Source: an uncultured Oscillospiraceae bacterium
Lineage (GTDB): Bacteria > Bacillota > Clostridia > Oscillospirales > Acutalibacteraceae
Assembly (NCBI GenBank): GCA_900544715.1
Contig: UQWL01000004.1
Span: 124,001 to 188,000, forward strand
Direction: 5' to 3'
DNA length: 64,000 nucleotides
The translations under genes were made by a program, and so were the position numbers. Position 1 is the stretch's first letter. Each line of letters begins with the position of its first letter. This document shows, in pieces, positions 17,985 through 27,169 of this stretch. A model generated the notes under the pieces. The model saw only the letters and a program-made list of their open reading frames with translations. It was not told the DNA's origin and made no database searches.

Positions 17985-18866
17985 TCAATGCGGCGCTTCT
18001 CGGGGCGGCTCACTCGGGAAGAGGAGCTTGAGAAAGAGCCGCTCCGCAGCGTTGCTGCTGTCGTAGCGATAGAGAAGCCTTGCGCCGTTCTGATCTATCA
18101 CATGGAATCCGCCGTTTTCATATTGAATCGAAATTTTTGCCTGGCTCAGCGCCAGCCGCAGAGATAATTCCCACGAAAAGGCGGAGACGCGCCCCTCTTG
18201 CAGCGCGTCGAAGGCATCTTCAAATTCAAGAGGACTAACCCCCTCCACAAGGAAGAGCAGCCACAATTCCTTTTGCAGAGGAATTGGAAGCGCATCAAGA
18301 TAACTCCCGCCCTCCTCATTAAAGGGAAGGTAGCGGTAATGGGTGTCTGCGCTGTACTGTGGCGCATCGGCAAAGAGCTGCTCCGTCAGCTGTGTGCGAG
18401 CTATGGGCAGGTAAGCCTTGCGGTAATCCATGTGCTGAAGGATTTGGCCAAACGTTACCGCCTGTGTTTCGTCTGGAAAGGTAATTTTGGCGCATAAATC
18501 GGAAATCAGATCGAAATCACGCGCAGAAACATCCTGCTTGCATAATTGCAGGTTCTCTCCGGAAAAGCGGGCAGAGAGCCTGCCTCCCTCCAGGCCGTGT
18601 ACATTTCCATAGATGGAAATCGGACTTCCCTGGGAAATAAGGGCCATAACCGCGCCGTATTCTTCTAAGAAGGCCTCTGCTTCAAAACAGCTGTGTTCAA
18701 AATAGGCCCAGAGAACTTTGTCGCGCGTGGCATAGAGCTGTGGGTTCATGGAAACTTCAGCGCTTACCGCATAAAGCAGGCGTACCAGCTCCGCGGCCCG
18801 GTTGACGCAAGGAATTTTTTCACCAAAGTAAATATCTCGTTGCCATGCGATACGTTTTTGTTGCAT
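17985..18866 (-). CDS. unknown protein encoded inside the kdp locus
   Basis: 293 residues from the ATG at 18866; GGAGAGGG 6 bases upstream favours it over an ATG five codons earlier. I do not recognise the family. It has no signal peptide or transmembrane segment and is acidic, with mixed helix/strand character (EAEAFLEEYGAVMALISQG, SIYGNVHGLEGGRLSARF, QKELWLLFLVEGVSPLEF). No catalytic motif is apparent. It lies 89 bases after kdpC and 218 bases before kdpD on the same strand, so it may be transcribed with the pump genes. A Kdp-related role is only positional inference. Confidence 0.6.
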   Translation of the reverse strand: MQQKRIAWQRDIYFGEKIPCVNRAAELVRLLYAVSAEVSMNPQLYATRDKVLWAYFEHSCFEAEAFLEEYGAVMALISQGSPISIYGNVHGLEGGRLSARFSGENLQLCKQDVSARDFDLISDLCAKITFPDETQAVTFGQILQHMDYRKAYLPIARTQLTEQLFADAPQYSADTHYRYLPFNEEGGSYLDALPIPLQKELWLLFLVEGVSPLEFEDAFDALQEGRVSAFSWELSLRLALSQAKISIQYENGGFHVIDQNGARLLYRYDSSNAAERLFLKLLFPSEPPREAPH

Positions 18867-18955
18867 GCTTGCCCTCTCCATTCCATACGATAGGAAATAG
18901 CCTGCTGGAAATAGGGGAATCCAGACAGGCTATCCCAATAGGCCTTAAGATCGCA

Positions 18956-19561
18956 TTATTTCAAGATGCCGTCCAGCCGTAAGTTGACCTCCAGGACGTT
19001 GACGGTTTTTTCTCCGAGCACACCGAGAAACCTGCCCTTTGTGCATTTTTCCACAATCGCACGCACCTCGTCCTCCGTCATGCCGTTTGTTTTCGCAAGG
19101 CGTGGCACCTGGTATTCAGCGGCGGCAGGGGAGATGTGCGGATCCAGGCCGCTGCCGGAGCAGGTAACAAGGTCAACCGGGATGGGTTCATCGCCTTTTT
19201 CCGGATGAGCAGCACGGATTTTTTCTACCCGCTCTGCAATGGCCTGGGCATACTCTTCGCTGGCAGGCGTGAGGTTAGAAGGGGTTGCGTACATCAGCAT
19301 TTTGCCATCTTTATCCTTGTAGGTGGAGACGTCAATGTTCATAACACGCCCCCACATGTGCGTTTCATCTGTGTATTGCTGGCCGAGCAGCGCGGAACCG
19401 TATTTTTTGCTATCCACTTCGATGATGCTGCCGTTTGCCTGCTCCGGAAAGATAAGCTGCGCGATGCCGGTTACCACTCCGGTATAGACCACGCCGCAGA
19501 GGATTGTGAAAATTAGAAAGATGAGAGTTGCCCGCGGCAAAATTGATTTGAGTGTTTTCAT
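18956..19561 (-). CDS. kdpC: KdpC, potassium-transporting ATPase subunit C
   Basis: 201 residues. One N-terminal transmembrane helix (about 10-35) is followed by the KdpC extracytoplasmic domain with GSALLGQQ, SGSGLDPHISPAAAEYQVPRLAK and VNVLEVNLRLD, all hallmark segments. It stabilises the KdpAB complex and raises ATP affinity. It is 39 bases downstream of kdpB. Length and motifs are normal. Confidence 0.97.
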   Translation of the reverse strand: MKTLKSILPRATLIFLIFTILCGVVYTGVVTGIAQLIFPEQANGSIIEVDSKKYGSALLGQQYTDETHMWGRVMNIDVSTYKDKDGKMLMYATPSNLTPASEEYAQAIAERVEKIRAAHPEKGDEPIPVDLVTCSGSGLDPHISPAAAEYQVPRLAKTNGMTEDEVRAIVEKCTKGRFLGVLGEKTVNVLEVNLRLDGILK

Positions 19562-19600
19562 GGAATTCTTACCTCCAATTTCTCATAGGAACGGCACATT

Positions 19601-21670
19601 TTATGCAATGCCGAACGCAAGCAGGATCAGATCAATCAGCTTGATGAAAATGAATGGCGCCGCTAGCCCGCCCAGGCCATAAATCAGCAGGTTCCTTGAA
19701 AGCAGCTTGCCTGCGGATACCTCGCGGTATTTCACTCCCTTGAGCGCCAACGGGATCAATGCAACGATAATCAAAGCATTGTAGATGATTGCGGATAGCA
19801 CAGCGCTGAGCGGGGATTGAAGCCCCATGATATTCAGCGCAGACAGGCCGGGATACAGCCCCATGAACAGGGCGGGGATAATGGCGAAATATTTTGCCAC
19901 ATCGTTGGCAATAGAGAAAGTGGTGAGGCTGCCGCGCGTCATCAGAAGCTGTTTGCCAATGCGGACGATATCAATCAGCTTCGTCGGGGAGGAATCGAGA
20001 TCCACCATATTGCCGGCCTCCTTAGCTGCCTGCGTGCCGCTGTTCATCGCCACTGCAACGTCTGCCTGCGCAAGGGCAGGCGCGTCGTTGGTGCCGTCGC
20101 CGGTCATTGCCACAAGGTGGCCCTTGCTCTGGAAGTCACGGATCATCTTCAGCTTACCCTCCGGGGTAGCCTCTGCGAGAAAGTCATCTACGCCGGCTTC
20201 GGCAGCGATGGCCGCTGCGGTCAAGGGGTTATCGCCCGTAATCATGATCGTCTTTATACCCATCTTGCGCAGATCGGCGAATTTTTCCTTTACGCCTCTT
20301 TTGATAATATCTTTGAGGTAAATTACGCCGAGGATTTTATGGTTTTTTGCTACGACTAGAGGCGTTCCGCCCTGATTGGAAATGGATTTGACCGTTCCAT
20401 CGCATTCTGTGCTATAGGCGCCGCCATTCTGAAGGACATAATCGCGCATCGAGTCTGCCGCACCCTTACGGATCTCAACGCCGTCATAATCCACGCCGCT
20501 CATGCGGGTTTTCGCGCTAAAGGGAATAAAGCGCATGTTTTTATCCTCCAGCGTTCTTGCGCGGATGCCGAATTTTTCCTTTGCAAGGATCACCACGCTG
20601 CGCCCCTCCGGCGTTTCATCCGCCAGAGAGGAGAGCTGGGCCGCGTCGGCCAGCTCCTCCGGCGTTGCGCCGTCCACCGGGATGAAGGCGTGTGCCTGAC
20701 GGTTGCCAAGTGTGATCGTACCGGTTTTATCGAGCATCAGGATATCTACGTCGCCTGCCGCCTCGATCGCGCGCCCGCTCATGGCCAGCACGTTTGCCTG
20801 GTTGAGCCTGCTCATGCCCGCAATGCCGATTGCGGAGAGCAGCGCGCCGATCGTGGTGGGGGCAAGACATACGAGCAAGGCCACCAGAGTGGTGACGGAG
20901 GTCGGGTTTGCGATCCCGGCCTGCTTGGCGGAGAAGATGGAGTAGGTATACAGAGAGACCGTGACCAGAATAAAGATGATGGAGAGTGCCACGAGGAAGA
21001 TTTGCAGCGCGATCTCATTCGGCGTTTTCTTGCGCGCCGCGCCTTCCACCATGGCGATCATCTGATCGAGGAAGCTTTCGCCCGCTTCGCTTGTAACCTC
21101 CACGACGATCCAATCCGACAAAACCGTTGTGCCGCCTGTGACGGCGCTGCGGTCGCCGCCGCTTTCGCGGATAACAGGCGCGGACTCGCCGGTGATGGCG
21201 CTCTCATCTACGGAAGCGGCGCCTTCGATCACTTCGCCGTCCGCAGGGATCTGCTCGCCGGCTTTCACGATGACGATGTCGCCCTTTTTCAAAGAAACGG
21301 AAGAGACAACGGTGATCTCGTCCTTTTGAGCTGCGCAGGGGATTTTATGCGCGTCAACATCCTTTTTTGCAGCGCGCAGGGCGTCCGCCTGCGCTTTGCC
21401 GCGTCCCTCCGCAATGGCCTCTGCGAAGTTTGCAAACAGCACGGTAAACCAGAGGATCACTGCGATGGCGAGCGTGTATCCGGAGGGAGCGTCCTTGATC
21501 CCGAACAAGGATACGATCCACAGTCCGGTGGTTAAAATGGCAGAGAGAAAGACGAGCAGCATCACAGGGTTTTTCACCTGTGTTTTGGGGTTCAGCTTGA
21601 GAATGGAATCCTTGAGCGCCCGTGCGACGATCTTTTTGTCGCGGAAGGCGCTTTTTGCTTTTGCAGCCAT
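19601..21670 (-). CDS. kdpB: KdpB, potassium-transporting P-type ATPase
   Basis: 689 residues. The P-type phosphorylation motif DKTGT has the acceptor Asp at 314. TGES in the actuator domain, [39 protein letters not shown] in the hinge region (quoted in pieces: [25 protein letters not shown]) and the KdpB-type membrane segments are present. It hydrolyses ATP to drive K+ import through KdpA. It lies 12 bases after kdpA. Confidence 0.97.
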   Translation of the reverse strand: MAAKAKSAFRDKKIVARALKDSILKLNPKTQVKNPVMLLVFLSAILTTGLWIVSLFGIKDAPSGYTLAIAVILWFTVLFANFAEAIAEGRGKAQADALRAAKKDVDAHKIPCAAQKDEITVVSSVSLKKGDIVIVKAGEQIPADGEVIEGAASVDESAITGESAPVIRESGGDRSAVTGGTTVLSDWIVVEVTSEAGESFLDQMIAMVEGAARKKTPNEIALQIFLVALSIIFILVTVSLYTYSIFSAKQAGIANPTSVTTLVALLVCLAPTTIGALLSAIGIAGMSRLNQANVLAMSGRAIEAAGDVDILMLDKTGTITLGNRQAHAFIPVDGATPEELADAAQLSSLADETPEGRSVVILAKEKFGIRARTLEDKNMRFIPFSAKTRMSGVDYDGVEIRKGAADSMRDYVLQNGGAYSTECDGTVKSISNQGGTPLVVAKNHKILGVIYLKDIIKRGVKEKFADLRKMGIKTIMITGDNPLTAAAIAAEAGVDDFLAEATPEGKLKMIRDFQSKGHLVAMTGDGTNDAPALAQADVAVAMNSGTQAAKEAGNMVDLDSSPTKLIDIVRIGKQLLMTRGSLTTFSIANDVAKYFAIIPALFMGLYPGLSALNIMGLQSPLSAVLSAIIYNALIIVALIPLALKGVKYREVSAGKLLSRNLLIYGLGGLAAPFIFIKLIDLILLAFGIA

Positions 21671-21682
21671 AAAAACACCTCC

Positions 21683-23494
21683 TTATGCAATGCTGCTGAA
21701 GAATTCAGCAATCGGCCCGAGTGCGAGCGCGGGGAAGAAGCTTAGCGCGCCAACCAGCAAAACGATGAAGATCAGCAGGAAAACGAACAGAGCGTTGGTC
21801 GTGGAAAGAGTGCCCGCCGTTGTGGCGATACGCTTCTTGCCGGCAAGGCTGCCCGCGATGGCAAGCGTGCCGATGACCGGCAGGAAGCGCACAAACAGCA
21901 TGACAAAGCCAAGCGTTAGGTTCAGGAAAACGGTGTTGGCATTGAAGCCTGCAAATGCTGAACCGTTATTGCCGCCCGCTGAGGAGTAAGCATACAGAAG
22001 TTCGGAGAAGCCATGCGCACCTGGATTGTTCAAACTGTCCGCAACGCTTGGGACTACCGCTGCGATACCGCTGCCGACGAGAATCGCAATGGGAGTGGCC
22101 AGGCATACGAGAACGGCCCATTTCATCTCGTAGGGCTCAATTTTTTTGCCCAAGAATTCAGGGGTGCGCCCGACCATGAGCCCTGCAATGAACACAGTGA
22201 GGATTGCAAAGGCCAGCATCCCATACAGGCCGCAGCCCGTACCGCCGAAGATCACTTCACCGAGCTGCATCAGCAGCATTGGCACCATGCCGCCCAGAGG
22301 CGTGTAGCTGTCGTGCATGGAGTTGACGGAGCCGTTGGAGGCGGCGGTTGTAAAGACTGCCCAGGTGGAGGAGGTTGCGATGCCGAAGCGGGATTCCTTG
22401 CCCTCCATGTTGCCGCCAGCCTGATCCACGGTGGTCATATTCACGCCGTCCTGCGCAAGCTGCGGGGTTGCGATCTGTTCGCTGGCCGCGACGCAGCCCA
22501 GCGCGATCACCAGGCAGATAAACATGGCCAGAAAGATTGCCACGCCCTGCTTCTTGTTCTTTACGCTGCGTCCAAAGGTGAAACACAGCGCAGCGGGGAT
22601 TAGCAGCAGAGAAATCATTTCAAGGAGATTGGTAAAAGCGCTGGGGTTCTCCAGCGGATGGGCGGAGTTGACTCCCATGAAGCCGCCTCCGTTTGTGCCG
22701 GATTGTTTGATGGCGATTTGGCTTGCCGCCGGGCCCATGGGAACAAACTGATCTGTTACGATTTCCGCATCTGGGATGATTTTTCCGTCCACGGTAACCG
22801 TATTCTTTTCTTGATCAATTACGGCGTTCTCAATGACCTCGCCCTCCGCGCTGACGGCGATCGGCTCCACAAGGGAAACAGTTTCCGCAGGCTTCAGGTT
22901 CTGGATGACGCCGCCGCCAACCAGGCAGAGCGCAATAATCAGGTTCAGGGGGAGCAGGATGTGGATGATGATCCGCGTCATATCCACCCAAAAGCTGCCA
23001 AGGCCTGTGGATTTCACTTTGATAAAACCGCGTATCATCGCAAAGAGTACGGCGATGCCAGTTGCAGCGGAAACAAAGTTTTGCACGGTAAGGCCTAGCG
23101 CTTGCGACAGATAGCTTAAAGTGGATTCTCCACTATAGGCCTGCCAATTGGTGTTGGTAACGAAGCTGACGGCTGTGTTAAAGGATAAATCCCATTTTAC
23201 GCCCGGCAAATTTTGCGGATTGCCGGGTAGGACGCCTTGCAGTAGCTGAAGCAGAAATAAAAAGATCAGCCCGATGCCTGAAAAGATGAGGACGGAGACG
23301 GCATACTTTTTCCAGCTCATCTCCTCCTCCTTTTTGATTCGCATTACCTTGTAAACCGCATTTTCACAGGGCGTCAGGATGCGGGAGAGGAATGTTTTTT
23401 CCCCATCCATCACTTTCTTTATGTATGCTCCGAGCGGGATTGCCAAAATTACAAGGATCGCTAGGTATAATCCATATTGCAAAATAGCGCTCAT
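21683..23494 (-). CDS. kdpA: KdpA, potassium-binding channel-like subunit
   Basis: 603 residues, slightly longer than the E. coli subunit. It has about ten hydrophobic segments and the four selectivity-filter-like loops, of which TNTNWQAYSGE, GTNGGGFMGVNSAHPLENP and TTAASNGSVNSMHD are clearly visible, plus AYSSAGGNNGSAFAG near the C-terminus. An insert of about 50 residues with acidic, hydrophilic character (about 225-265, EGEVIENAVIDQEKNTVTVDG) is not part of the minimal family. Its ATG overlaps the kdpF stop (ATGA). Confidence 0.97.
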   Translation of the reverse strand: MSAILQYGLYLAILVILAIPLGAYIKKVMDGEKTFLSRILTPCENAVYKVMRIKKEEEMSWKKYAVSVLIFSGIGLIFLFLLQLLQGVLPGNPQNLPGVKWDLSFNTAVSFVTNTNWQAYSGESTLSYLSQALGLTVQNFVSAATGIAVLFAMIRGFIKVKSTGLGSFWVDMTRIIIHILLPLNLIIALCLVGGGVIQNLKPAETVSLVEPIAVSAEGEVIENAVIDQEKNTVTVDGKIIPDAEIVTDQFVPMGPAASQIAIKQSGTNGGGFMGVNSAHPLENPSAFTNLLEMISLLLIPAALCFTFGRSVKNKKQGVAIFLAMFICLVIALGCVAASEQIATPQLAQDGVNMTTVDQAGGNMEGKESRFGIATSSTWAVFTTAASNGSVNSMHDSYTPLGGMVPMLLMQLGEVIFGGTGCGLYGMLAFAILTVFIAGLMVGRTPEFLGKKIEPYEMKWAVLVCLATPIAILVGSGIAAVVPSVADSLNNPGAHGFSELLYAYSSAGGNNGSAFAGFNANTVFLNLTLGFVMLFVRFLPVIGTLAIAGSLAGKKRIATTAGTLSTTNALFVFLLIFIVLLVGALSFFPALALGPIAEFFSSIA

Positions 23495-23583
23495 TGCTGC
23501 TCATCTCCCTTCATGAGAATCCAGAAGTAATAGGCGAGAAGCGCAATTGCTGTCAGCCCAATGACGGCTATGATGATTTGCAT
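23491..23583 (-). CDS. kdpF: KdpF small membrane subunit
   Basis: A 30-codon gene reading MQIIIAVIGLTAIALLAYYF then WILMKGDEQQ. It is a single hydrophobic helix with a polar tail, as in the ~29-residue KdpF that stabilises the KdpABC complex. GGAGGTCACGG precedes the ATG, and its TGA overlaps the kdpA ATG. It is too short for most gene callers. Confidence 0.92.
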   Translation of the reverse strand: MQIIIAVIGLTAIALLAYYFWILMKGDEQQ

Positions 23584-23689
23584 AGGGCCGTGACCTCCTT
23601 TTCTTTTCCTAAGTTGAAGTATAATGAATGCCACTTTAAAACGGCATTAGCATTGCGCGCAATGAGATTAAGATTCCATTAAGACCGGC

Positions 23690-23884
23690 TCAGATCCAGC
23701 CGAAAATCAGGGCGACTGGGAGCATGACTGCCGAAGTCAAAAAAAACACGGCAGTGAGAACCAGCATGGGCATGCCGAAAAAAATAATCGGATAGGCCAT
23801 ATGGGGGTAGCGCGTGATAAATCGATCCAAGCGTTCATCCAAACGCAATTCAAGGGCTTGCAGTGACCGAATGATTCCTGCCAT
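23690..23884 (-). CDS. small two-helix membrane protein at the head of the kdp operon
   Basis: 64 residues if it starts at ATG 23884, where AGGAAAGGATGG lies upstream; an in-frame ATG at 23935 is less likely. A charged amphipathic N-terminus (SLQALELRLDERLDRFITRY) is followed by a hydrophobic C-terminal half (IIFFGMPMLVLTAVFFLTSA, then MLPVALIFGWI), long enough for one long or two short membrane helices. It is 106 bases upstream of kdpF on the same strand. I do not recognise a named family; a regulatory or accessory Kdp subunit is inferred from position alone. Confidence 0.65.
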   Translation of the reverse strand: MAGIIRSLQALELRLDERLDRFITRYPHMAYPIIFFGMPMLVLTAVFFLTSAVMLPVALIFGWI

Positions 23885-23957
23885 AGCGGATAACCATCCT
23901 TTCCTAAGTGAAACAGAGTATTCAGAGGAGGGCATAGCCTGCTAGCCCCTTTGTATT

Positions 23958-23969
23958 CATGCTAGCATG
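23958..23969. promoter_or_regulatory. perfect 12-bp palindrome in the kdp upstream region
   Basis: CATGCTAGCATG lies about 75 bases upstream of the first kdp-locus gene. On the minus strand it sits in the spacer of a weak promoter-like pair, TTAACA and AATACA 17 bases apart. It could be a KdpE or other operator, but one site is not enough to tell. A nearby GCTAGC repeats half of it. Confidence 0.35.
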
Positions 23970-24216
23970 CACAGTGTTAAGATGGTGAAAGCGATTTGTC
24001 CTTCATAGTTAAAAGATGATAAAGATTCCTTTTTCCTCATCGTAGAGAGATTGGATGATTTTAACCGCCTGATCTGCAAAAAAGGAAGTGGAAATCCAGC
24101 TTTTTATATTTTAGGAGCAAAGAATAGGAAAAGGGAGGAAATTAAAGAAATCGAGAGCTTTTGATAGCACCATTTTCGTTCATCTGCACTTTCTTGCAGT
24201 TTCAGTAAAAAAAATG

Positions 24217-24245
24217 TTGACAATTGCAGGTTTTCGCACTATATT
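24217..24245 (+). promoter_or_regulatory. promoter of the potABCD operon
   Basis: TTGACA (24217-24222), 17 bases, TATATT (24240-24245). A near-palindrome CCTATCATAGG follows at about the transcription start and may be an operator. Confidence 0.75.
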
Positions 24246-24293
24246 TGTTACGATTCCTATCATAGGCTGTAGGGGCGGAAAGGGGCTGCATAA

Positions 24294-25415
24294 TTGAAAA
24301 ATAATGTGATCATCGATTTAAAAAATATCTCCGTATCCTTTGACGGTGAGCCGATTTTGAAAAACCTGAATCTCTATATCCGCGATAAGGAGTTTATCAC
24401 GCTGCTGGGCCCATCCGGCTGTGGAAAAACGACCACGCTGCGGATTATCGGCGGCTTTTTGGAGCCGGATGAGGGTACGGTCATTTTTGACGGAAAAAAA
24501 ATCAATGGTGTGCCACCTCATAAGAGGCAGGTCAACACCATTTTTCAGCGTTATGCGCTTTTTCCGCATCTGGATGTATATGAAAATATTGCCTTTGGCC
24601 TGCGGGTGAAGAAATGGCCGGAGAAAAAAATCCGCGATAAGGTCAATGAAATGCTGGCGCTCGTCAACCTCAAGGGCTTCAAGCGGCGCAAGATTGCATC
24701 ATTGTCCGGCGGGCAGCAGCAGCGCGTCGCCATTGCGCGTGCGCTTGCCAACGAGCCGCGCGTGCTGCTTTTGGATGAGCCGCTCGGCGCGCTGGATCTC
24801 AAGCTGCGCAAGGATATGCAGGTGGAGCTGAAAAATATCCAGCAGCGCATGGGCATCACCTTCATCTATGTGACCCACGACCAGGAGGAGGCCCTCTCCA
24901 TGTCCGACACGGTGGTGGTGATGGACAGCGGCGTTATCCAGCAGATCGGCACGCCGGAGGATATCTATAACGAGCCGAAGAACGCCTTTGTGGCGGATTT
25001 TATTGGCGAGAGCAATATCCTCGACGGCGTGATGCGGGCGGATTATCTCGCGGAGTTTTCTGGCCATCGGTTCCAGTGCCTTGATCAGGGCTTCCAAAAA
25101 AATGAACCGATAGACGCGGTCGTTCGCCCGGAGGATGTGGACGTCGTCCCCGCAGAAGAGGGGATGCTCTCCGGCACAGTGACGAGCGTGACCTTCAAGG
25201 GCGTGCATTTTGAGATTATTGTGGATATCGGCGGCTTTAAATGGATGATCCAGTCCACCGACCATCAGGCTGTGGGTGATGTGATTGGCCTGAAAATTGA
25301 TCCGGATGCGATTCATATCATGAAGAAATCATCCTATTCGGGTGCGTTTGGCGACTATAGCTCCTTCAGCGACGAGCTGGAGCACCTTTCCGACCCTGAG
25401 GAAGAGGAGGCATAG
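24294..25415 (+). CDS. potA: PotA, spermidine/putrescine ABC transporter ATPase
   Basis: 373 residues. The start is TTG at 24294, with AAAGGGGC 8 bases upstream. Walker [10 protein letters not shown] (39-47), the signature LSGGQQQR, Walker B LLLDEP and the switch His in [13 protein letters not shown] are intact. The C-terminal TOBE-type domain (about 240-355, [11 protein letters not shown]) is that of PotA. It energises polyamine uptake with PotBC and PotD encoded immediately downstream. Confidence 0.95.
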   Translation: MKNNVIIDLKNISVSFDGEPILKNLNLYIRDKEFITLLGPSGCGKTTTLRIIGGFLEPDEGTVIFDGKKINGVPPHKRQVNTIFQRYALFPHLDVYENIAFGLRVKKWPEKKIRDKVNEMLALVNLKGFKRRKIASLSGGQQQRVAIARALANEPRVLLLDEPLGALDLKLRKDMQVELKNIQQRMGITFIYVTHDQEEALSMSDTVVVMDSGVIQQIGTPEDIYNEPKNAFVADFIGESNILDGVMRADYLAEFSGHRFQCLDQGFQKNEPIDAVVRPEDVDVVPAEEGMLSGTVTSVTFKGVHFEIIVDIGGFKWMIQSTDHQAVGDVIGLKIDPDAIHIMKKSSYSGAFGDYSSFSDELEHLSDPEEEEA

Positions 25416-25418
25416 CAT

Positions 25419-26246
25419 ATGGAAAAGAAGCCTTCTCTTCTGCAAAAACTCGCTTCGGCGCAATATATCGTCTGGTCTGTGATTTTCATTGTTGCGCCGT
25501 TGATCCTGGTGGTTTATTATGCGTTTACCGATGCGCAGGGCAATTTTACGGTTGCCAACATTCAACAGCTGGGCAGCTATGGCAACATCTTTCTTCGCTC
25601 AATCGGTTACGGCCTGGCTGCAACGGTGATCTGCCTGCTGCTCTCCTATCCATTTGCCTATCTCCTATCCCAATCCGGGGCAAAGCGGCAGAGCACGATG
25701 ATTTTGCTTGTTATGCTGCCCATGTGGATGAACTTCCTGCTGCGCACCTATTCCTGGATGACGATTTTGGAGGATACGGGGCTTATCAACACAGTGCTCG
25801 GATTTTTTGGCATCGGCCCGCTGCACATGATTAATACGGGCGGCGCGGTCATCTTGGGCATGGTTTATAACTTCATCCCCTATATGATCCTCCCGCTGTA
25901 CTCCGTGATGTCCAAGCTCGACAAGAGCATGGTGGAGGCGGCGCAGGATCTGGGCGCAAACCGGGCGGCCGTTGTGCGCAAGGTGATTTTTCCCTTGAGC
26001 ATGCCCGGCGTCGTTTCCGGCATCACAATGGTGTTCGTGCCGTGCGTGAGCACCTTCTATATCTCTCAAAAGCTCGGCGGCGGCACGTTTTCCCTCATTG
26101 GAGATATCATCGAGATGCAGTTTCAAACGGCGTATAATTATAATTTGGGCGCGGCGCTTTCGCTCGTGCTGATGGTGCTCATTCTCATCTGCATGGCGTT
26201 TATGAACCGGTTCGCCGATCAGGATTCCGGGGCAATGGTGATTTGA
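25419..26246 (+). CDS. potB: PotB, polyamine ABC transporter permease
   Basis: 275 residues with six hydrophobic segments. The ABC permease EAA loop reads EAAQDLGANRAAVVRKVIFP (about 170-189). The PWMNFLLRTYSW-type stretch (MWMNFLLRTYSWMTIL) typical of PotB is present. It starts 3 bases after potA. A strong hairpin without a T-run follows its stop, before potC. Confidence 0.94.
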   Translation: MEKKPSLLQKLASAQYIVWSVIFIVAPLILVVYYAFTDAQGNFTVANIQQLGSYGNIFLRSIGYGLAATVICLLLSYPFAYLLSQSGAKRQSTMILLVMLPMWMNFLLRTYSWMTILEDTGLINTVLGFFGIGPLHMINTGGAVILGMVYNFIPYMILPLYSVMSKLDKSMVEAAQDLGANRAAVVRKVIFPLSMPGVVSGITMVFVPCVSTFYISQKLGGGTFSLIGDIIEMQFQTAYNYNLGAALSLVLMVLILICMAFMNRFADQDSGAMVI

Positions 26247-26252
26247 GAACGG

Positions 26253-26280
26253 GCGTGCTGCTTTTGATAAAGCAGCACGC
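26253..26280 (+). other. intercistronic hairpin between potB and potC
   Basis: A perfect 12-bp stem GCGTGCTGCTTT/AAAGCAGCACGC with a TGAT tetraloop and no following T-run. It is more likely an mRNA-processing or stabilising hairpin than a terminator. Confidence 0.7.
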
Positions 26281-26341
26281 GCTGCCCGGCCTGACTGCAC
26301 GGCTGAACGTCACAGATTCTGAGTAAGGGGGGACCATTTGT

Positions 26342-27169
26342 ATGAAAACTGTATCAAAGATTTACATGGCGCTGATCTTCCTGTTTTTGTATGCGCCGAT
26401 TTTCGTGCTGATTTTTTTCTCGTTCAACGCCACCAACAGCACGAGCCTGTTCGCCGGCTTTTCCCTGAGGTGGTATGAGTCGCTCTTTCAGGATAAGGCA
26501 ACGCTCCAGGCGCTGTATAACAGCCTAATTCTGGCGGTGGCCTCCTCGCTGGCGGCCACGGTGCTGGGCACGGCGGCCGCGGTCGGCATTGATACCATGC
26601 GCAATAAGTGGCTCAAATCGAGCGTGTTATCCGTTACCAATATCCCGATGATGAATCCGGAGATCGTCACGGGCATTTCCATGATGCTTTTGTTTGTGTT
26701 TGCAGGCAAGCTGCTGGGCACAAGGGATGTGCTGGGTTTCTGGACGCTGCTGTTTGCGCACATCACATTTAACTTGCCGTATGTGATCCTGTCGATCCTG
26801 CCAAAACTCAGGCAGATGGATCCGCATCTCTCCGAGGCGGCACAGGATCTGGGCTGTACGCCGGCGCGCTCCTTCTTTAAGGTCGTTTTGCCCGGCATCA
26901 TGCCCGGCATCGTCACCGGGCTTGTCATGTCCTTCACGATGTCGCTGGATGATTTTATCATCAGCTATTTTACAAACGGCCCGTCCTTCCAAACGCTGCC
27001 CGTGCGGATTTATTCGATGACGAAGCGCCGTGTCACGCCGGATATCTATGCGCTGTTTACCCTGATTTTTGTCGCTATCCTCGTGCTGCTGATCCTGTAT
27101 AACGTTGCGCAGGCGCAGGGCGAGAAGCGCATGAATAAAAAAATGGCTGTAAAGGAGATTGAAAATTGA
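26342..27169 (+). CDS. potC: PotC, polyamine ABC transporter permease
   Basis: 275 residues, six hydrophobic segments. The EAA motif reads EAAQDLGCTPARSFFKVVLP, and MSFTMSLDDFIISYF is the PotC hallmark near the end. Pairs with PotB as the membrane channel. Its stop overlaps the potD TTG start. Confidence 0.95.
   Translation: MKTVSKIYMALIFLFLYAPIFVLIFFSFNATNSTSLFAGFSLRWYESLFQDKATLQALYNSLILAVASSLAATVLGTAAAVGIDTMRNKWLKSSVLSVTNIPMMNPEIVTGISMMLLFVFAGKLLGTRDVLGFWTLLFAHITFNLPYVILSILPKLRQMDPHLSEAAQDLGCTPARSFFKVVLPGIMPGIVTGLVMSFTMSLDDFIISYFTNGPSFQTLPVRIYSMTKRRVTPDIYALFTLIFVAILVLLILYNVAQAQGEKRMNKKMAVKEIEN

Larger units (their letters stand above)
23885..24293. other. divergent intergenic region between the kdp and pot operons
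   Basis: 409 bases, AT-rich compared with the neighbours. It holds the palindrome at 23958 and a strong rightward promoter at 24217-24245. No gene, riboswitch core or terminator was recognised; in particular I could not build a convincing c-di-AMP (ydaO) riboswitch on the kdp side. Confidence 0.6.

Noticed and set aside
20690..21535. A 281-codon plus-strand open frame opposite kdpB
   Set aside because: Antisense shadow of a P-type ATPase gene; no ribosome site or homology.
23885..24293. A c-di-AMP (ydaO-type) riboswitch upstream of the kdp genes
   Set aside because: Expected because such riboswitches often control K+ uptake genes, but I could not find the conserved core on the minus strand.
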